A DNA stretch of 63,746 nucleotides from Nostoc sp. FACHB-152 (GTDB lineage Bacteria > Cyanobacteriota > Cyanobacteriia > Cyanobacteriales > Nostocaceae). Shown piece after piece: positions 53,147-61,603 of the stretch. How positions within the stretch are numbered: the stretch's first letter is position 1; the number at the start of each line of letters is the position of its first letter. Below the pieces are notes generated by a model. That model searched no databases. It was not told where the DNA came from and was given only the letters and a program-made list of their open reading frames with translations. A program made the position numbers and the translations under genes. Where the stretch lies: NCBI RefSeq assembly GCF_014697475.1, contig NZ_JACJRV010000036.1:1-63746 (forward strand), written 5' to 3'.

Positions 53147-53560
53147 TTACTGAAGAAATCGGGTTAGCTGCTCTAACTTTGCCCAAGCAGCACCACTTTG
53201 TAAAACTTCTCTAGCAAGAACAACACATTTTGTTAAAGCACCAAGATAATCATCAGTTTCAGGAATTACTTCCCCAACAAAGAGTGCTAAAGCTGTATTT
53301 AAAGTCACTACATCAAGTTGTGATTGAGTACCTTTTCCTTGCAGAACTGCTTTCAAAATTTCAGCATTTTCTTGGACATTCCCTCCCCGCAGTGTGCTAG
53401 TAGGAACTGGGTTAAAACCTAACTCTTCTGGATTCAATTCCAGTAAATGTAATTTGTGGTTTGACAGCACAACTAAATCGGTAACGTCTGCCAATCCCGC
53501 CTCATCTAGTTTTTCTCGTCCATGTAAAGCGATCGCGTTCAAGGGGCGACAAGCAAGCAC
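53147..53560 (-). pseudogene. trpD: 3' fragment of anthranilate phosphoribosyltransferase (trpD)
   Basis: Encodes the last 125 or so residues of AnPRT, the tryptophan-pathway enzyme of about 350 residues: [45 protein letters not shown], then [11 protein letters not shown] and the terminal LEQLTRFLQ. The catalytic PRPP-binding N-terminal two thirds is missing. The break coincides with a perfect 17-bp inverted repeat at 53538-53585, which supplies the first non-homologous residues (MLACRPL). Almost certainly dead. Confidence 0.85.
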
Positions 53561-53585
53561 TTTAGCTCGCTTGTCGCCCCTTGAA
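53538..53585. repeat. Perfect 17-bp inverted repeat at the trpD break
   Basis: Arms TTCAAGGGGCGACAAGC and GCTTGTCGCCCCTTGAA with a 14-base loop. It sits exactly where trpD similarity ends and another gene fragment begins, so it is probably a small palindromic repeat at a recombination or insertion junction. Confidence 0.7.
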
Positions 53586-53738
53586 GTGAAAAAGCTGACT
53601 GGGAATGAACTTATTGAATTTCTAGGGCAACAGCAACCGGATTCTCAACCAAAACGTAAAACTTCAATTCGTTTAAAATCCCGACCTATACCCAGCCGAG
53701 AAAAAGCAGGCGTTACAAAGTATGGCATCATCAACTAA
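53586..53738 (+). pseudogene. Probable 3' gene fragment beyond the hairpin
   Basis: Fifty codons (from GTG 53586) encoding a basic tail, [18 protein letters not shown]...RPIPSREKAGVTKYGIIN, with good coding character but no ribosome site and no recognised family. It begins at the inverted repeat and ends just before a terminator, so it looks like the surviving end of a truncated gene. Confidence 0.4.
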
Positions 53739-53756
53739 ACAGTAATTCTGTATTCC

Positions 53757-53789
53757 GGGCAAGCACTTTTTCATGTGCCTGCCCTTTTT
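53757..53789 (+). terminator. Rho-independent terminator
   Basis: Stem GGGCAAGCAC / GTGCCTGCCC with one mismatch, an eight-base loop and TTTTT, 18 bp after the fragment that stops at 53738. Confidence 0.75.
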
Positions 53790-54033
53790 ACACAAAAACA
53801 TTTGTTACTGAAACTGACCTAACATCCCCACATCTGTTAACCAAAGCCTCACACAAATCAGCCGACTTCACCCCAACAACCCCCGGCTGAATCTCACTAG
53901 CCAATCCATCCAGGAGCGATTGAAAATCGGGGTGATGCTCGTCAATTTCTAGCTCTACCAAGTTTGGGTTTTGGGATGTGATGGTTGCCCACGGTGGCAG
54001 AGTTGGTGATACATTGGTCAGATAAAGTTTCAC
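53788..54033 (-). CDS. Small protein of unknown function
   Basis: An 81-residue protein (MKLYLTNVSPTLPPWATI...) with a GTG start eight bases after AGGAG. It begins with a beta strand; the middle is acidic (VELEIDEHHPDFQSLLDGL) and there is no membrane helix. I do not recognise a family. It is preceded on the same strand by a 53-residue gene (54083-54244). An 18-codon mini-frame bridges them, overlapping both as ATGA and ATGTGA, so the three frames look translationally coupled. A toxin-antitoxin or IS-borne passenger pair is possible but unsupported. Confidence 0.55.
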   Translation of the reverse strand: MKLYLTNVSPTLPPWATITSQNPNLVELEIDEHHPDFQSLLDGLASEIQPGVVGVKSADLCEALVNRCGDVRSVSVTNVFV

Positions 54034-54082
54034 ATTTTTGTCTCCTGGTTAATCTTGGCCTCAACAAACGGCTCGATACCGT

Positions 54083-54244
54083 TCATCGCTTCCCCAGATA
54101 ATGCAATACGTCGCCTAAGTGAATTTTCATCTCTGGGTCAACATCATGAAGATTGGATAGTGCCAACCATCGACTATCTTGAGCTATCGCTTGAAGTTGA
54201 ATGTAGCAGCTATTGAATGTCTTGAGTATTTCACTCGGTTCCAT
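54083..54244 (-). CDS. 53-residue protein upstream of, and probably coupled to, the 53788 gene
   Basis: Sequence begins MEPSEILKTFNSCYIQLQAI and ends LGDVLHYLGKR; helical, no membrane segment. An AAGGAG site lies eight bases before the ATG, which supports translation. Its stop overlaps the start of an 18-codon frame that leads into the next small gene. Family unknown. It lies next to the left end of an IS5-type element. Confidence 0.55.
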   Translation of the reverse strand: MEPSEILKTFNSCYIQLQAIAQDSRWLALSNLHDVDPEMKIHLGDVLHYLGKR

Positions 54245-54391
54245 TGTTCATGCTCCTTGCTCTACTTCCAGGAAAAATCCACAATCTGTATTTGGACTTG
54301 CACTCGCAGTTCGCAATTCGCAACTCGCAATTGGGAATGTCATTGAGTTGATGAGTTTGGAGTACGAGCTTCTCAATTTCAACTTGTATTT

Positions 54392-55458
54392 GGCGTTGTT
54401 GCGTGAATAGGCAAAATGGTAAATTTTACCTATAGCCTTTTCTCTCTGCCTAGCCTTGCATATGAAGACAAAAGCCCAGTACAAAGTGAAGAATTGGAAC
54501 GCCTATGATGCGGCACTCAAGCAACGAGGCAGTATAACTTTCTGGGTGAACGAAGAGATCATCGAGCAGTGGCGCAATCAGCAAAAAACCGGGAAAAAGG
54601 GAGCATCGAATTATTACAGTGATGTGGCGATAGCCACAATGGGAACGATTCAGTCAGTGTTTCATCTAGCTGGGCGGCAAGCAGAAGGTTTTTTAGAATC
54701 GCTGTTTACGCTGATGGGGATTGAGCTAGCAGTGCCAGATCACTCTACCTTATCAAGACGTTTAAGCAAGTTGTCGGTAGAACTGCCAGTAATTCCGAAG
54801 AACAAGGCAGTCCATGTAGTCGTAGATTCAACTGGGGTGAAAGTTTATGGTGAAGGCGAATGGAAAGTGCGTACACATGGGGTTGGTAAAAGGCGGACAT
54901 GGCGTAAGTTGCATCTTGGCTGTGATGAGGGAAGTGGCGAAATTTTGGCTGCTGTAGTTACTACTAATGATTTAGCGGATTGTGAGGTGCTGCCCGACTT
55001 ATTGGAGCAGATTGATTACCCGATAGAGCAAGTATCTGGTGATGGTGGCTATGACACATTTGACTGTTACGATGCGACGCAGGAGCGAGGTGCCACAGCA
55101 ACTATTCCTCCGCGCAGTAACGCCAAAATCCAACAACACCCACAAGAGATAGCACAGCCACATCCTAGAGATGAAAACCTGCGTCGAGTGAATCAAGTCG
55201 GGCGTAAGCAATGGAAACTTGAGAGTGGATACCATCGACGTTCATTATCCGAAACAGCAATATTTCGACTTAAAACCATTTTTGGCGGTAAGTTAAGACG
55301 ACGCTTTTTTGATAATCAAGCTGTCGAGTTGTTCTTGCAATGTGCTGCCCTTAATCGCATGATCCAGTTGGGCAAGCCGGACAGTTACAAAGTCGAAGCC
55401 TAATTACTGCTCCAACCCAGGGAAAGTATATCTTTTTTTCCTTTCATGCAACAAAGCC
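54392..55458 (+). mobile_element. IS5-family insertion sequence
   Basis: About 1,067 bp bounded by imperfect inverted repeats: left GGCGTTGTTGCGTGAATAGG, right (as complement) GGCTTTGTTGCATGAAAGG. They enclose one transposase gene. No convincing target duplication is visible at the ends chosen here. The IS is intact by reading frame. Confidence 0.8.
54462..55403 (+). CDS. IS5-family DDE transposase
   Basis: A 313-residue transposase from the ATG at 54462. The N-terminal DNA-binding part (to about 110) has SDVAIATMGTIQSVFHLAGRQ and the DHSTLSRRL helix. The DDE triad is visible: Asp in VVVDSTGVKVYG, Asp in SGDGGYDTFDCYD and Glu in RSLSETAIFRLKTIFG. No frameshift or stop, so it may be active. 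It lies between small genes on the left and an acyltransferase on the right, in a region with several gene fragments. Confidence 0.93.
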   Translation: MKTKAQYKVKNWNAYDAALKQRGSITFWVNEEIIEQWRNQQKTGKKGASNYYSDVAIATMGTIQSVFHLAGRQAEGFLESLFTLMGIELAVPDHSTLSRRLSKLSVELPVIPKNKAVHVVVDSTGVKVYGEGEWKVRTHGVGKRRTWRKLHLGCDEGSGEILAAVVTTNDLADCEVLPDLLEQIDYPIEQVSGDGGYDTFDCYDATQERGATATIPPRSNAKIQQHPQEIAQPHPRDENLRRVNQVGRKQWKLESGYHRRSLSETAIFRLKTIFGGKLRRRFFDNQAVELFLQCAALNRMIQLGKPDSYKVEA

Positions 55459-55551
55459 CAATAACTCTATTACATCAGCCCTCTCTCTTTATCCTCTTAT
55501 TTTACGAAGGTATTGTAATAATATTCCTCATCCGCCACTCCCAGATATTTC

Positions 55552-56898
55552 TTACTTGACTTTGCTTAAGCTCTGCTTGTCCTCAGAAATAAAAGTATCG
55601 TTTGATAGTTGAACTTGTTCCATCGATTTTCCTAACAAGAGTTGCATTGCCTTCTTTTGTAAATACTCAATCTTGGTTAATGAGATGTTTAAATCGGGGT
55701 AGAGCAAGTTAAAAAACATTTTGTCTCCTAAGGTTGTAACTCCGATAAAACGACCATTTTCAACATGAATGGCTCCAGATGGGCCATATATAGCTGCAAG
55801 TTGGAGATGTCCATACTGTGTAGGAATAGACAATTTTCCGAGATTACTAACAAGAACGTCATATCTATACAGTTCTTGGAAGACCTCTTTGATTGTATCA
55901 ACACTGGGATTTGTGGCAATAAACGCTTCAGCTTCGGGAAGATGGGCAAAAATCTGGTCGGGTGACATCTTCTGATTGAGCTGCGCCTTAATGATATGGG
56001 CTAAGTCCCAAAGCGATAAATTCGGGGTAATGGTATGAGCCGAAATATTTGAGGTGAAGTAGTAGCCAAAGTCCTCTTGAATGGGAGGTGTGAGGAATTG
56101 ACGAATATTAATCGCTGTTAAACAATTCAGGGTGACAGGTTGTTGTTGCTCCAGGCTCTGAGCTTCTGTGTCATTTTGTGAGTGATGGGATTGCGCGATC
56201 GCTAACAAGAAAGCTGCACAAATAGCCGCATGAACGCTAGTTTGTGCTTGTCGACAACGGCGAATCACGGTAGCAGTCTCTTCGGGTGAAAGCGACCAGG
56301 TTAAGAGACGAAAGTGAAGACTTTTTGCTGGCGGTATAGTCTGGCTAGGATTTACCAACTCTAATTGTGAGTTTTTGGTTGGAGGTTGAATTTTGTGAGC
56401 AATCGGCGTTAGATATTCATAGGCAGGACGTTCGGGTAAAATCTGTTGCTGACTACCTGGTATCCCAATCACTTGCAGTATATCCCGCAGCAAGTAAACT
56501 ACTGACATACCATCAGCGATCGTATGGTGACAGGTTATTATCAGTTCTGAGCAATCGGCTGCGTGAACCAGTACCATCCGAATTAGTGGGGCTTGATTCC
56601 AGTTAAATGGATGGGCAAGCTCTTGTTCCACTTCCTGTTGCCACTGCTGTTCACTTTGTCGTTGCACCACTCGTAAGGGAATAGTAGCTGAATCTTCAGT
56701 AAACCAAGGGTTTCCCAAGGAATCAAGAACGATTCGTACCCCCAGTAAGGGATGTCGTTGTTGCACCCAAACTAGTGCCTGCTGTAATGAGTCAACCTGA
56801 ATTTCCCCGATTACCTTTGCAGCTACTGTGAAATGTAGCGGTATCGCCTGGTCATGTAACCAGAATATACGTTCTTCAATACCAAGTTGTCGAAGCAT
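55552..56898 (-). CDS. Condensation-domain / acyltransferase-like protein
   Basis: A 448-residue protein of the CoA-dependent acyltransferase fold (NRPS condensation, PapA and alcohol-acetyltransferase superfamily). The active-site HHxxxDG motif is HHTIADG near residue 130. An early REHPLLG-like VQQRHPLLGVRI is also present, and the second half contains YDVLVSNLGKL. It is stand-alone, with no carrier or adenylation domain nearby, so a free acyltransferase (PapA5-like) is likelier than an NRPS part. It is first on the right of the IS and belongs to the accessory oxidoreductase block. Substrate unknown. Confidence 0.82.
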   Translation of the reverse strand: MLRQLGIEERIFWLHDQAIPLHFTVAAKVIGEIQVDSLQQALVWVQQRHPLLGVRIVLDSLGNPWFTEDSATIPLRVVQRQSEQQWQQEVEQELAHPFNWNQAPLIRMVLVHAADCSELIITCHHTIADGMSVVYLLRDILQVIGIPGSQQQILPERPAYEYLTPIAHKIQPPTKNSQLELVNPSQTIPPAKSLHFRLLTWSLSPEETATVIRRCRQAQTSVHAAICAAFLLAIAQSHHSQNDTEAQSLEQQQPVTLNCLTAINIRQFLTPPIQEDFGYYFTSNISAHTITPNLSLWDLAHIIKAQLNQKMSPDQIFAHLPEAEAFIATNPSVDTIKEVFQELYRYDVLVSNLGKLSIPTQYGHLQLAAIYGPSGAIHVENGRFIGVTTLGDKMFFNLLYPDLNISLTKIEYLQKKAMQLLLGKSMEQVQLSNDTFISEDKQSLSKVK

Positions 56899-56927
56899 AA
56901 AAAACCTCTTGGAAGAATTTATCTGAG

Positions 56928-57145
56928 TTATAAATCGATCGCAATTTTGCTAACATCTCTCCCCGCTTCCACAATCCCACCTAGATCAGTTCCTAGCACA
57001 GCAGCGAGGACTGATTTGGCATGGGGTGTTTTACCTGTGTGGATCAAAGCGAGTGGGTTTACGGTTGGGGAATTTCAGCACTACGAAATGTCGCAGTTTG
57101 AAAATCATTTACAATCAGTACGTGCATAGTTGATATTGGCTCCAT
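56928..57145 (-). pseudogene. 5' fragment of a quinone oxidoreductase / zinc-type alcohol dehydrogenase
   Basis: Reads MEPISTMHVLIVNDFQTATF, then AEIPQP and a stop; in another frame VNPLALIHTGKTPHAKSVLA and VLGTDLGGIVEAGRDVSKI follow. The second part is the conserved N-terminal GTDLxGxVEAVG region of the MDR (zeta-crystallin) family. The coenzyme domain is missing. A frameshift or internal deletion plus truncation is therefore visible. An open frame on the opposite strand is its shadow. Confidence 0.65.
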
Positions 57146-57155
57146 ATTCCACTCC

Positions 57156-57986
57156 TTATCTGTAATCGGTAGACTCAGCCAGAGTTCGCCATTTTTGCGT
57201 CTCTTGCTCAACGTAGGCGTTCTTCTGAGCTATTGCTTGAAGCGTGTCTGTACCTAGAGGTAAGCGAAGGGGCGGTTCTGGGGTGTTGACAATCTCAAGA
57301 ATGGCTTGGGCGAGTTTGATCGGATCTCCTGGTTGCAGATGGTTACGTTCAACTGCCACGTCGCGCGTTTTACCCACAGTTTCAGCATAATCAGGAATTT
57401 GTATTCTAGTCTGACGCAGTGAACTGGCATCAAGAAAATTGGTACGGAAAAATCCTGGCTCAACCACCGTAGCGTGAATGCCTAACGGTGCTAGCTCGTA
57501 ATGTAGGGCTTCGGTAATCCCTTCGATGGCAAACTTGGTCGAGCCATAAACACCCCATCCTGGGTAGGAGCGATAGCCACCGATAGACGATAAATTAATG
57601 ATGTGTCCAGAGCGATTTTGACGCATACTAGGCAGGACAGCACGGGTGACATTTAGTAGCCCGAAGACATTGGTGCGATAAACACTCTCAACCTCTTCGG
57701 CACTGCAATCTTCGACTGCTCCGAGCAAACCGAATCCAGCATTGTTAACCAATACATCGATTTGTCCAAATTTTTCTAGACTTGTGGCGATCGCTGCTTT
57801 TACCTGAGTCTCATCAGTGACATCCATACTCAGTACTAATACGTTTTTATTGGTTGCAAACTGTTGCAAATCAGCTTGATTGCGGGCGGTGGCAATTAAT
57901 CTGTCACCTGCTGCCAGAACTGCTTTCGCAATCTCGGCACCAAAGCCCCGTGAAGCACCAGTAATCAGCCATGTTCTCTGAGTCAT
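57156..57986 (-). CDS. Short-chain dehydrogenase/reductase (SDR) 1
   Basis: A 276-residue classical SDR. The NAD(P)-binding TGASRGFG loop is at residues 7-14, NNAG near 87, and the catalytic Ser (INLSSIGG), Tyr-x-x-x-Lys replaced around GVYGSTKFA (Tyr and Lys kept as YGSTK) and VEPGFFRT follow in order. Cytoplasmic; substrate unknown. It is related to the second SDR at 60679. A 167-bp upstream region with a 20-bp palindrome is shared with the DsbA-like gene at 61604, which suggests a common regulator. Start ATG 57986. Confidence 0.9.
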   Translation of the reverse strand: MTQRTWLITGASRGFGAEIAKAVLAAGDRLIATARNQADLQQFATNKNVLVLSMDVTDETQVKAAIATSLEKFGQIDVLVNNAGFGLLGAVEDCSAEEVESVYRTNVFGLLNVTRAVLPSMRQNRSGHIINLSSIGGYRSYPGWGVYGSTKFAIEGITEALHYELAPLGIHATVVEPGFFRTNFLDASSLRQTRIQIPDYAETVGKTRDVAVERNHLQPGDPIKLAQAILEIVNTPEPPLRLPLGTDTLQAIAQKNAYVEQETQKWRTLAESTDYR

Positions 57987-58050
57987 GATTTATCCCCTGA
58001 AAATTATTTGGGTTAGTAGCAAAGCTTCGATATGCAATATCTCGTATTTA

Positions 58051-58217
58051 GCAAATTTGAATCTTGCAATTGATTTACTATTGGTATTTGCATGAATTCA
58101 ATATAGGAAATTGACTCGAATTTGTCGTCCACTCAGGGTTGACAGTTTTACACAACAGTATGATTGATGAATTAGTCAATCTCAACATGGTAGGGTGATT
58201 CCAACTTAAGTTGGAAT
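58051..58217 (-). promoter_or_regulatory. Shared upstream region with a perfect 20-bp palindrome (copy 1)
   Basis: The palindrome ATTCCAACTTAAGTTGGAAT is at 58198-58217. It is followed toward the gene, after 47 bp of weaker similarity, by a 100-bp block (58051-58150) that aligns without gaps to 62243-62342. It lies upstream of SDR 1. The dyad resembles MerR/SoxR-type operators; that is an inference. Confidence 0.65.
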
Positions 58218-58260
58218 CTAAATTCAACTGAAAAAACAACTTAGTTACACAACAGGTGGT

Positions 58261-59187
58261 TTAAGCCTGCTGCAAATATTTCTCGAACCATCTCAAGGCA
58301 GTTATACTTGCAATCTCAAAGCCCTCTCCCTGGAAAGCATCAAAGTGTCCGCCTTTCAAGATTGTGAGGGACTTCGGCTCCATCGCCCGCGCATAGACAG
58401 CAGCAGCTAAGTCAGCAGGTGCAAGAAAGTCCTTCTCGCCGATAATCAAGCATAGCGGGGTGGGAAAAATTGCCTCAATGTGAGGAATCGGTTCGTAATA
58501 TAGACAGTGTTCAATCGATTCCAAAGTGAGCCGATTTTCCCATGTTCCTTCACTGGGATTCTTAGCTGATTCAACCCAAGTGAAAGCGTCTGGTGTCGGT
58601 AACAAGCTGGGTTGGCCAGGTGGAGCAACTAACGGGAAGTAGTTCACTTCTTTGGTTTGATACCGTTTTATCCGGTCTTGTGCAAGTAGTTTTATGAGTT
58701 CTTCGAGTTCAAGTGGAGAACTCAGGCGGCGAGAGTTGAGAAATCCACTCACTGTAGGCATCTGTGCCACAACTGCTTTGACGCGCCGATCAAATGCGGC
58801 CAGATGCAGCGCGTGACCGCCGCTATAGGAGAAACCCCAAACACCTATGCGCTCAGGATCAACTTCTTTTTGTAGTTGAGTCCAAGTGATAGCATTGCGG
58901 TAGTCTTCATACTGCTCGGTAGGGAGGATTTGCCCACGAGGTTCTCCCTGACTAGCACCAAGGTAGCGATAATCGAATAACGTAACGACGAACCCAGCTT
59001 GAGCGAAGAACTCAGCGAACTGAGGTAGTCCCATCTCTTTGGTCAAGCCAATTCCATGAGCCATGACGATTGCGGGAAAGCGATGCCTTTGGCGAGCGCA
59101 GCTAACGCCAGATGCTATTTTATCCGGAGTATAAAAGGTGACAGAACACTTTAGTCCCTTACTTTCAAAGCTGGTTGTTCTTTGCAT
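58261..59187 (-). CDS. Alpha/beta hydrolase
   Basis: From ATG 59187 the protein has 308 residues (a TTG at 59241 would add 18). The oxyanion-region [16 protein letters not shown], the nucleophile elbow [11 protein letters not shown] (Ser near 125) and a late Asp-containing [11 protein letters not shown] with the final GGHFDAF His give a complete Ser-Asp-His triad. It resembles dienelactone-hydrolase/DUF1100-like acyl hydrolases. Substrate unknown. It lies between SDR 1 and a fragment of another hydrolase. Confidence 0.88.
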   Translation of the reverse strand: MQRTTSFESKGLKCSVTFYTPDKIASGVSCARQRHRFPAIVMAHGIGLTKEMGLPQFAEFFAQAGFVVTLFDYRYLGASQGEPRGQILPTEQYEDYRNAITWTQLQKEVDPERIGVWGFSYSGGHALHLAAFDRRVKAVVAQMPTVSGFLNSRRLSSPLELEELIKLLAQDRIKRYQTKEVNYFPLVAPPGQPSLLPTPDAFTWVESAKNPSEGTWENRLTLESIEHCLYYEPIPHIEAIFPTPLCLIIGEKDFLAPADLAAAVYARAMEPKSLTILKGGHFDAFQGEGFEIASITALRWFEKYLQQA

Positions 59188-59237
59188 AGCTGTTGTGGGA
59201 GTTAGTAAATTTGTTAGAGATTGCTTTTTAGGTCGTT

Positions 59238-59395
59238 TCAAATCTGTGCTATACCGATAAATTTCTCTACGATCTGTGCCAGGCGATCGAACGTGTAGTC
59301 AAATCCATGCACAGTTGGCATAGAACTGTTACCGTAGCCCGGATAATCAGGTGCAACCAGATGAAAGCGGTGCGTAAATTCCGTTAAGAATAAGG
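59238..59395 (-). pseudogene. Internal fragment of a second alpha/beta hydrolase
   Basis: Reads LFLTEFTHRFHLVAPDYPGY then [20 protein letters not shown] and stops. This is the strand-3/strand-4 region of haloalkane-dehalogenase-like hydrolases (RFHLxAPDYPGFGxS), lacking start and nucleophile. It overlaps the end of the flavin monooxygenase gene in another frame. Confidence 0.6.
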
Positions 59396-60574
59396 TGTGA
59401 TAGTTGGCACAGTGCCAGTCAGCGCCCAGTTGCCGACTTCCCGAATTTTGTAGTCCACCGGATCGTGGAGTGTTGCTGTGCGGAGGTTTCGCCAGTAGCG
59501 ATCAAAGTCATAACTGCGTGTAGTAGCGCTTGCGCCCATTACATCAAACATCTGCGTTGTGATTGCTAAACCAATTTTCGTGACGAATGCTTTGGCTGTG
59601 TAAACAGCGATCGCGGCTTCTCCTCTTTGTTGGGCGGTTAAATTAATACCCTGTTCGTTGGCAGCTTGCAGTACTTGGGCCGCGCGATCGCTAAGTAATG
59701 TTGCCGCTTCTAAGTCCATCCAAAATTCACCGTAGTGATGCAGAATATAAGGGTCTTGAATCGCTTGTTCTATCCCAGACGTAATCCAGGGGCGAGTTCT
59801 GGTTGTGGTGTAGTCTCTTGCAGCTGCAAACGCGCCTTGGATAATACCCAGATAGATGTTGACTTGATTGAGTTGCTTGAAGACATTCAGCAGACTGACG
59901 ATCGGGCTGTCATTTGCATAAATAGAAGTCAGAATTTCATCTGGTCTCACCAGCACCTGCTCAAACGTGACGCTACCTGAGTCAGTTTGGCGTTGTCCCA
60001 TGTTGTCCCAATCGCCATTAAAGTGAATACCGGGGCGATCGCTCGGAACAACTGCAATGATGGGCTGTTGAGAATCAGCGTTTAAGGCACTGACAATCAT
60101 CCTGTCTGATAGGCTTGCTCCTGTGGCAAATCGCTTGATGCCATTCAACTGCCAGCCCCAGCTTGTGGAAGTTGCCACTAATCTTGGATCTAGTACATTG
60201 ACTGCATTTGCCCAAAACCAGTTGTGCTTTACTGTCTCTAAGTAGAATTGTTCTACCTGTGTTGGATTGCTGGTTGAGAGGGAGCTGACAATTGAGGTGT
60301 GATTGCCAAACAGTTGACCAATCGAGCCATCAGCTTTGGAGAACTCCCGGATCAACTGAAAGATTTTAACCCAAGAGGTTTCTCCTAATCCCCCATAAAT
60401 CTTAGGAATCACCAGATTGAGTAGACAACTTTGGCGCAACTGCTCAATCTCATGGATTGGGCGGCTACCACCATTTCGATCCCGCTCTGGGGCTGTTTTG
60501 GCAAATTCCTGAGCAAGTTGATGACCGATATCGAGGACATTAAGGGATTGTGCTTTTTCAAGACATTGGATCAT
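59384..60574 (-). CDS. Acyl-CoA-dehydrogenase-like flavin monooxygenase (DszC/SfnB type)
   Basis: A 396-residue protein with the three-domain acyl-CoA dehydrogenase layout: N-terminal helices (SCLLNLVIPKIYGGLG), a middle beta domain (WQLNGIKRFATGAS, VPSDRPGIHFNGDWDNMGQRQTDSG is the flavin region) and C-terminal helices (TTRTRPW, TRSYDFDRYWRNLRTATLHDP). The latter motif is typical of the DszC/SfnB subgroup, which uses FMNH2 to oxidise sulfur compounds, rather than of true beta-oxidation enzymes. Neighbours are SDRs and hydrolases, not CoA ligases. Substrate unknown. Confidence 0.85.
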   Translation of the reverse strand: MIQCLEKAQSLNVLDIGHQLAQEFAKTAPERDRNGGSRPIHEIEQLRQSCLLNLVIPKIYGGLGETSWVKIFQLIREFSKADGSIGQLFGNHTSIVSSLSTSNPTQVEQFYLETVKHNWFWANAVNVLDPRLVATSTSWGWQLNGIKRFATGASLSDRMIVSALNADSQQPIIAVVPSDRPGIHFNGDWDNMGQRQTDSGSVTFEQVLVRPDEILTSIYANDSPIVSLLNVFKQLNQVNIYLGIIQGAFAAARDYTTTRTRPWITSGIEQAIQDPYILHHYGEFWMDLEAATLLSDRAAQVLQAANEQGINLTAQQRGEAAIAVYTAKAFVTKIGLAITTQMFDVMGASATTRSYDFDRYWRNLRTATLHDPVDYKIREVGNWALTGTVPTITPYS

Positions 60575-60678
60575 AGTGAGTTATCCTTCAGCAATTTAGT
60601 TCTTGCTGCTTCATGTGTGAGGTAAATTCCAGCGATCGCTAATCGCTATACAAAGCTGGGGTAGCAGCTGCTTTGTTT

Positions 60679-61554
60679 CTAAACTTGCTGGGTGAGGCTA
60701 GGAAAATTAAATCCCACGCCCGCATTGGCGGTAGACTCTTGCCAGATATGCTCAAAGCGCTGATATTCTTCGATATCTGAGGAAAGTTTTTGAACAATCG
60801 TTGGTAGTGCATTGGGGCCGATCGCCAAGTGAAGCGGCGGGTCAGGTAATTCCACCACTTTCAACATTGCTTGAACACCCGTTGGTACATGACCATAAAG
60901 ATACTCTTCCCTAAGTTTGACCACTTCCGCCCAGAAAGAATTGTACTCTGGCATTTGCTTTGCCGTAATCAAAGAGCGACCTGAAAAGTCGGTCTCAAAG
61001 CCTCCTGGTTCAACAATTGTCACCTTAATGCCAAAAGGTTTAAGTTCTTGTGCGAGGGTCTCTGAAAGTCCTTCGACTGCAAATTTAGAAGCATGATATA
61101 GCCCCATCGTAGGAAATGTTATCCGTCCGCCTATTGAAGAAATATTCAAGATATGACCAACGCCTTGTTTCTTGAATGTCGGAATGATGGCACGAGTCAC
61201 ATTTAGCAGCCCAAAGAAGTTGGTTTCAAATTGGTCACGGATTTGCTGGTTGCTTACTTCCTCAATTGCACCCATCAATCCATAGCCCGCGTTGTTCACC
61301 AGCACATCAATTTTGGTGAATGCTGCTAAACCACTCTGCACAGCCGTTTGAATGGTTGCTGGATCGGTAACATCTAAACGAACTGCCTTTCCCGTCTGTG
61401 GATATTGCTGCTCTAAATCTTGAATTTTGCTGACATCACGAGCCGTTGCAATGACACGATCGCCTTGAGCCAAAGCAGCTTCAGCTAAAACCCGACCAAA
61501 GCCCGTAGAACTGCCTGTAATCAGCCACACGCGAGATGATGTTTGATTCGTCAT
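60679..61554 (-). CDS. Short-chain dehydrogenase/reductase (SDR) 2
   Basis: A 291-residue classical SDR with TGSSTGFGRVLAEA at residues 13-26, NNAGYG near 91, the catalytic ISSIGG Ser, YHASK Tyr and Lys, and VEPGGFETDF. It is paralogous to SDR 1 and follows its pattern closely. Cytoplasmic; substrate unknown. The 50 bp upstream separate it from the DsbA-like gene on the same strand, so they are probably one transcript. Confidence 0.9.
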   Translation of the reverse strand: MTNQTSSRVWLITGSSTGFGRVLAEAALAQGDRVIATARDVSKIQDLEQQYPQTGKAVRLDVTDPATIQTAVQSGLAAFTKIDVLVNNAGYGLMGAIEEVSNQQIRDQFETNFFGLLNVTRAIIPTFKKQGVGHILNISSIGGRITFPTMGLYHASKFAVEGLSETLAQELKPFGIKVTIVEPGGFETDFSGRSLITAKQMPEYNSFWAEVVKLREEYLYGHVPTGVQAMLKVVELPDPPLHLAIGPNALPTIVQKLSSDIEEYQRFEHIWQESTANAGVGFNFPSLTQQV

Positions 61555-61603
61555 GATATATTCCTGAATAAACTAACACTGACTTGATTAGTCTTTGATT
61601 GGC

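Noticed and set aside
56887-57129. 80-codon + strand frame downstream of the condensation-domain gene start
   Set aside because: The minus strand of the same DNA carries a recognisable quinone oxidoreductase fragment, so this is its antisense shadow.
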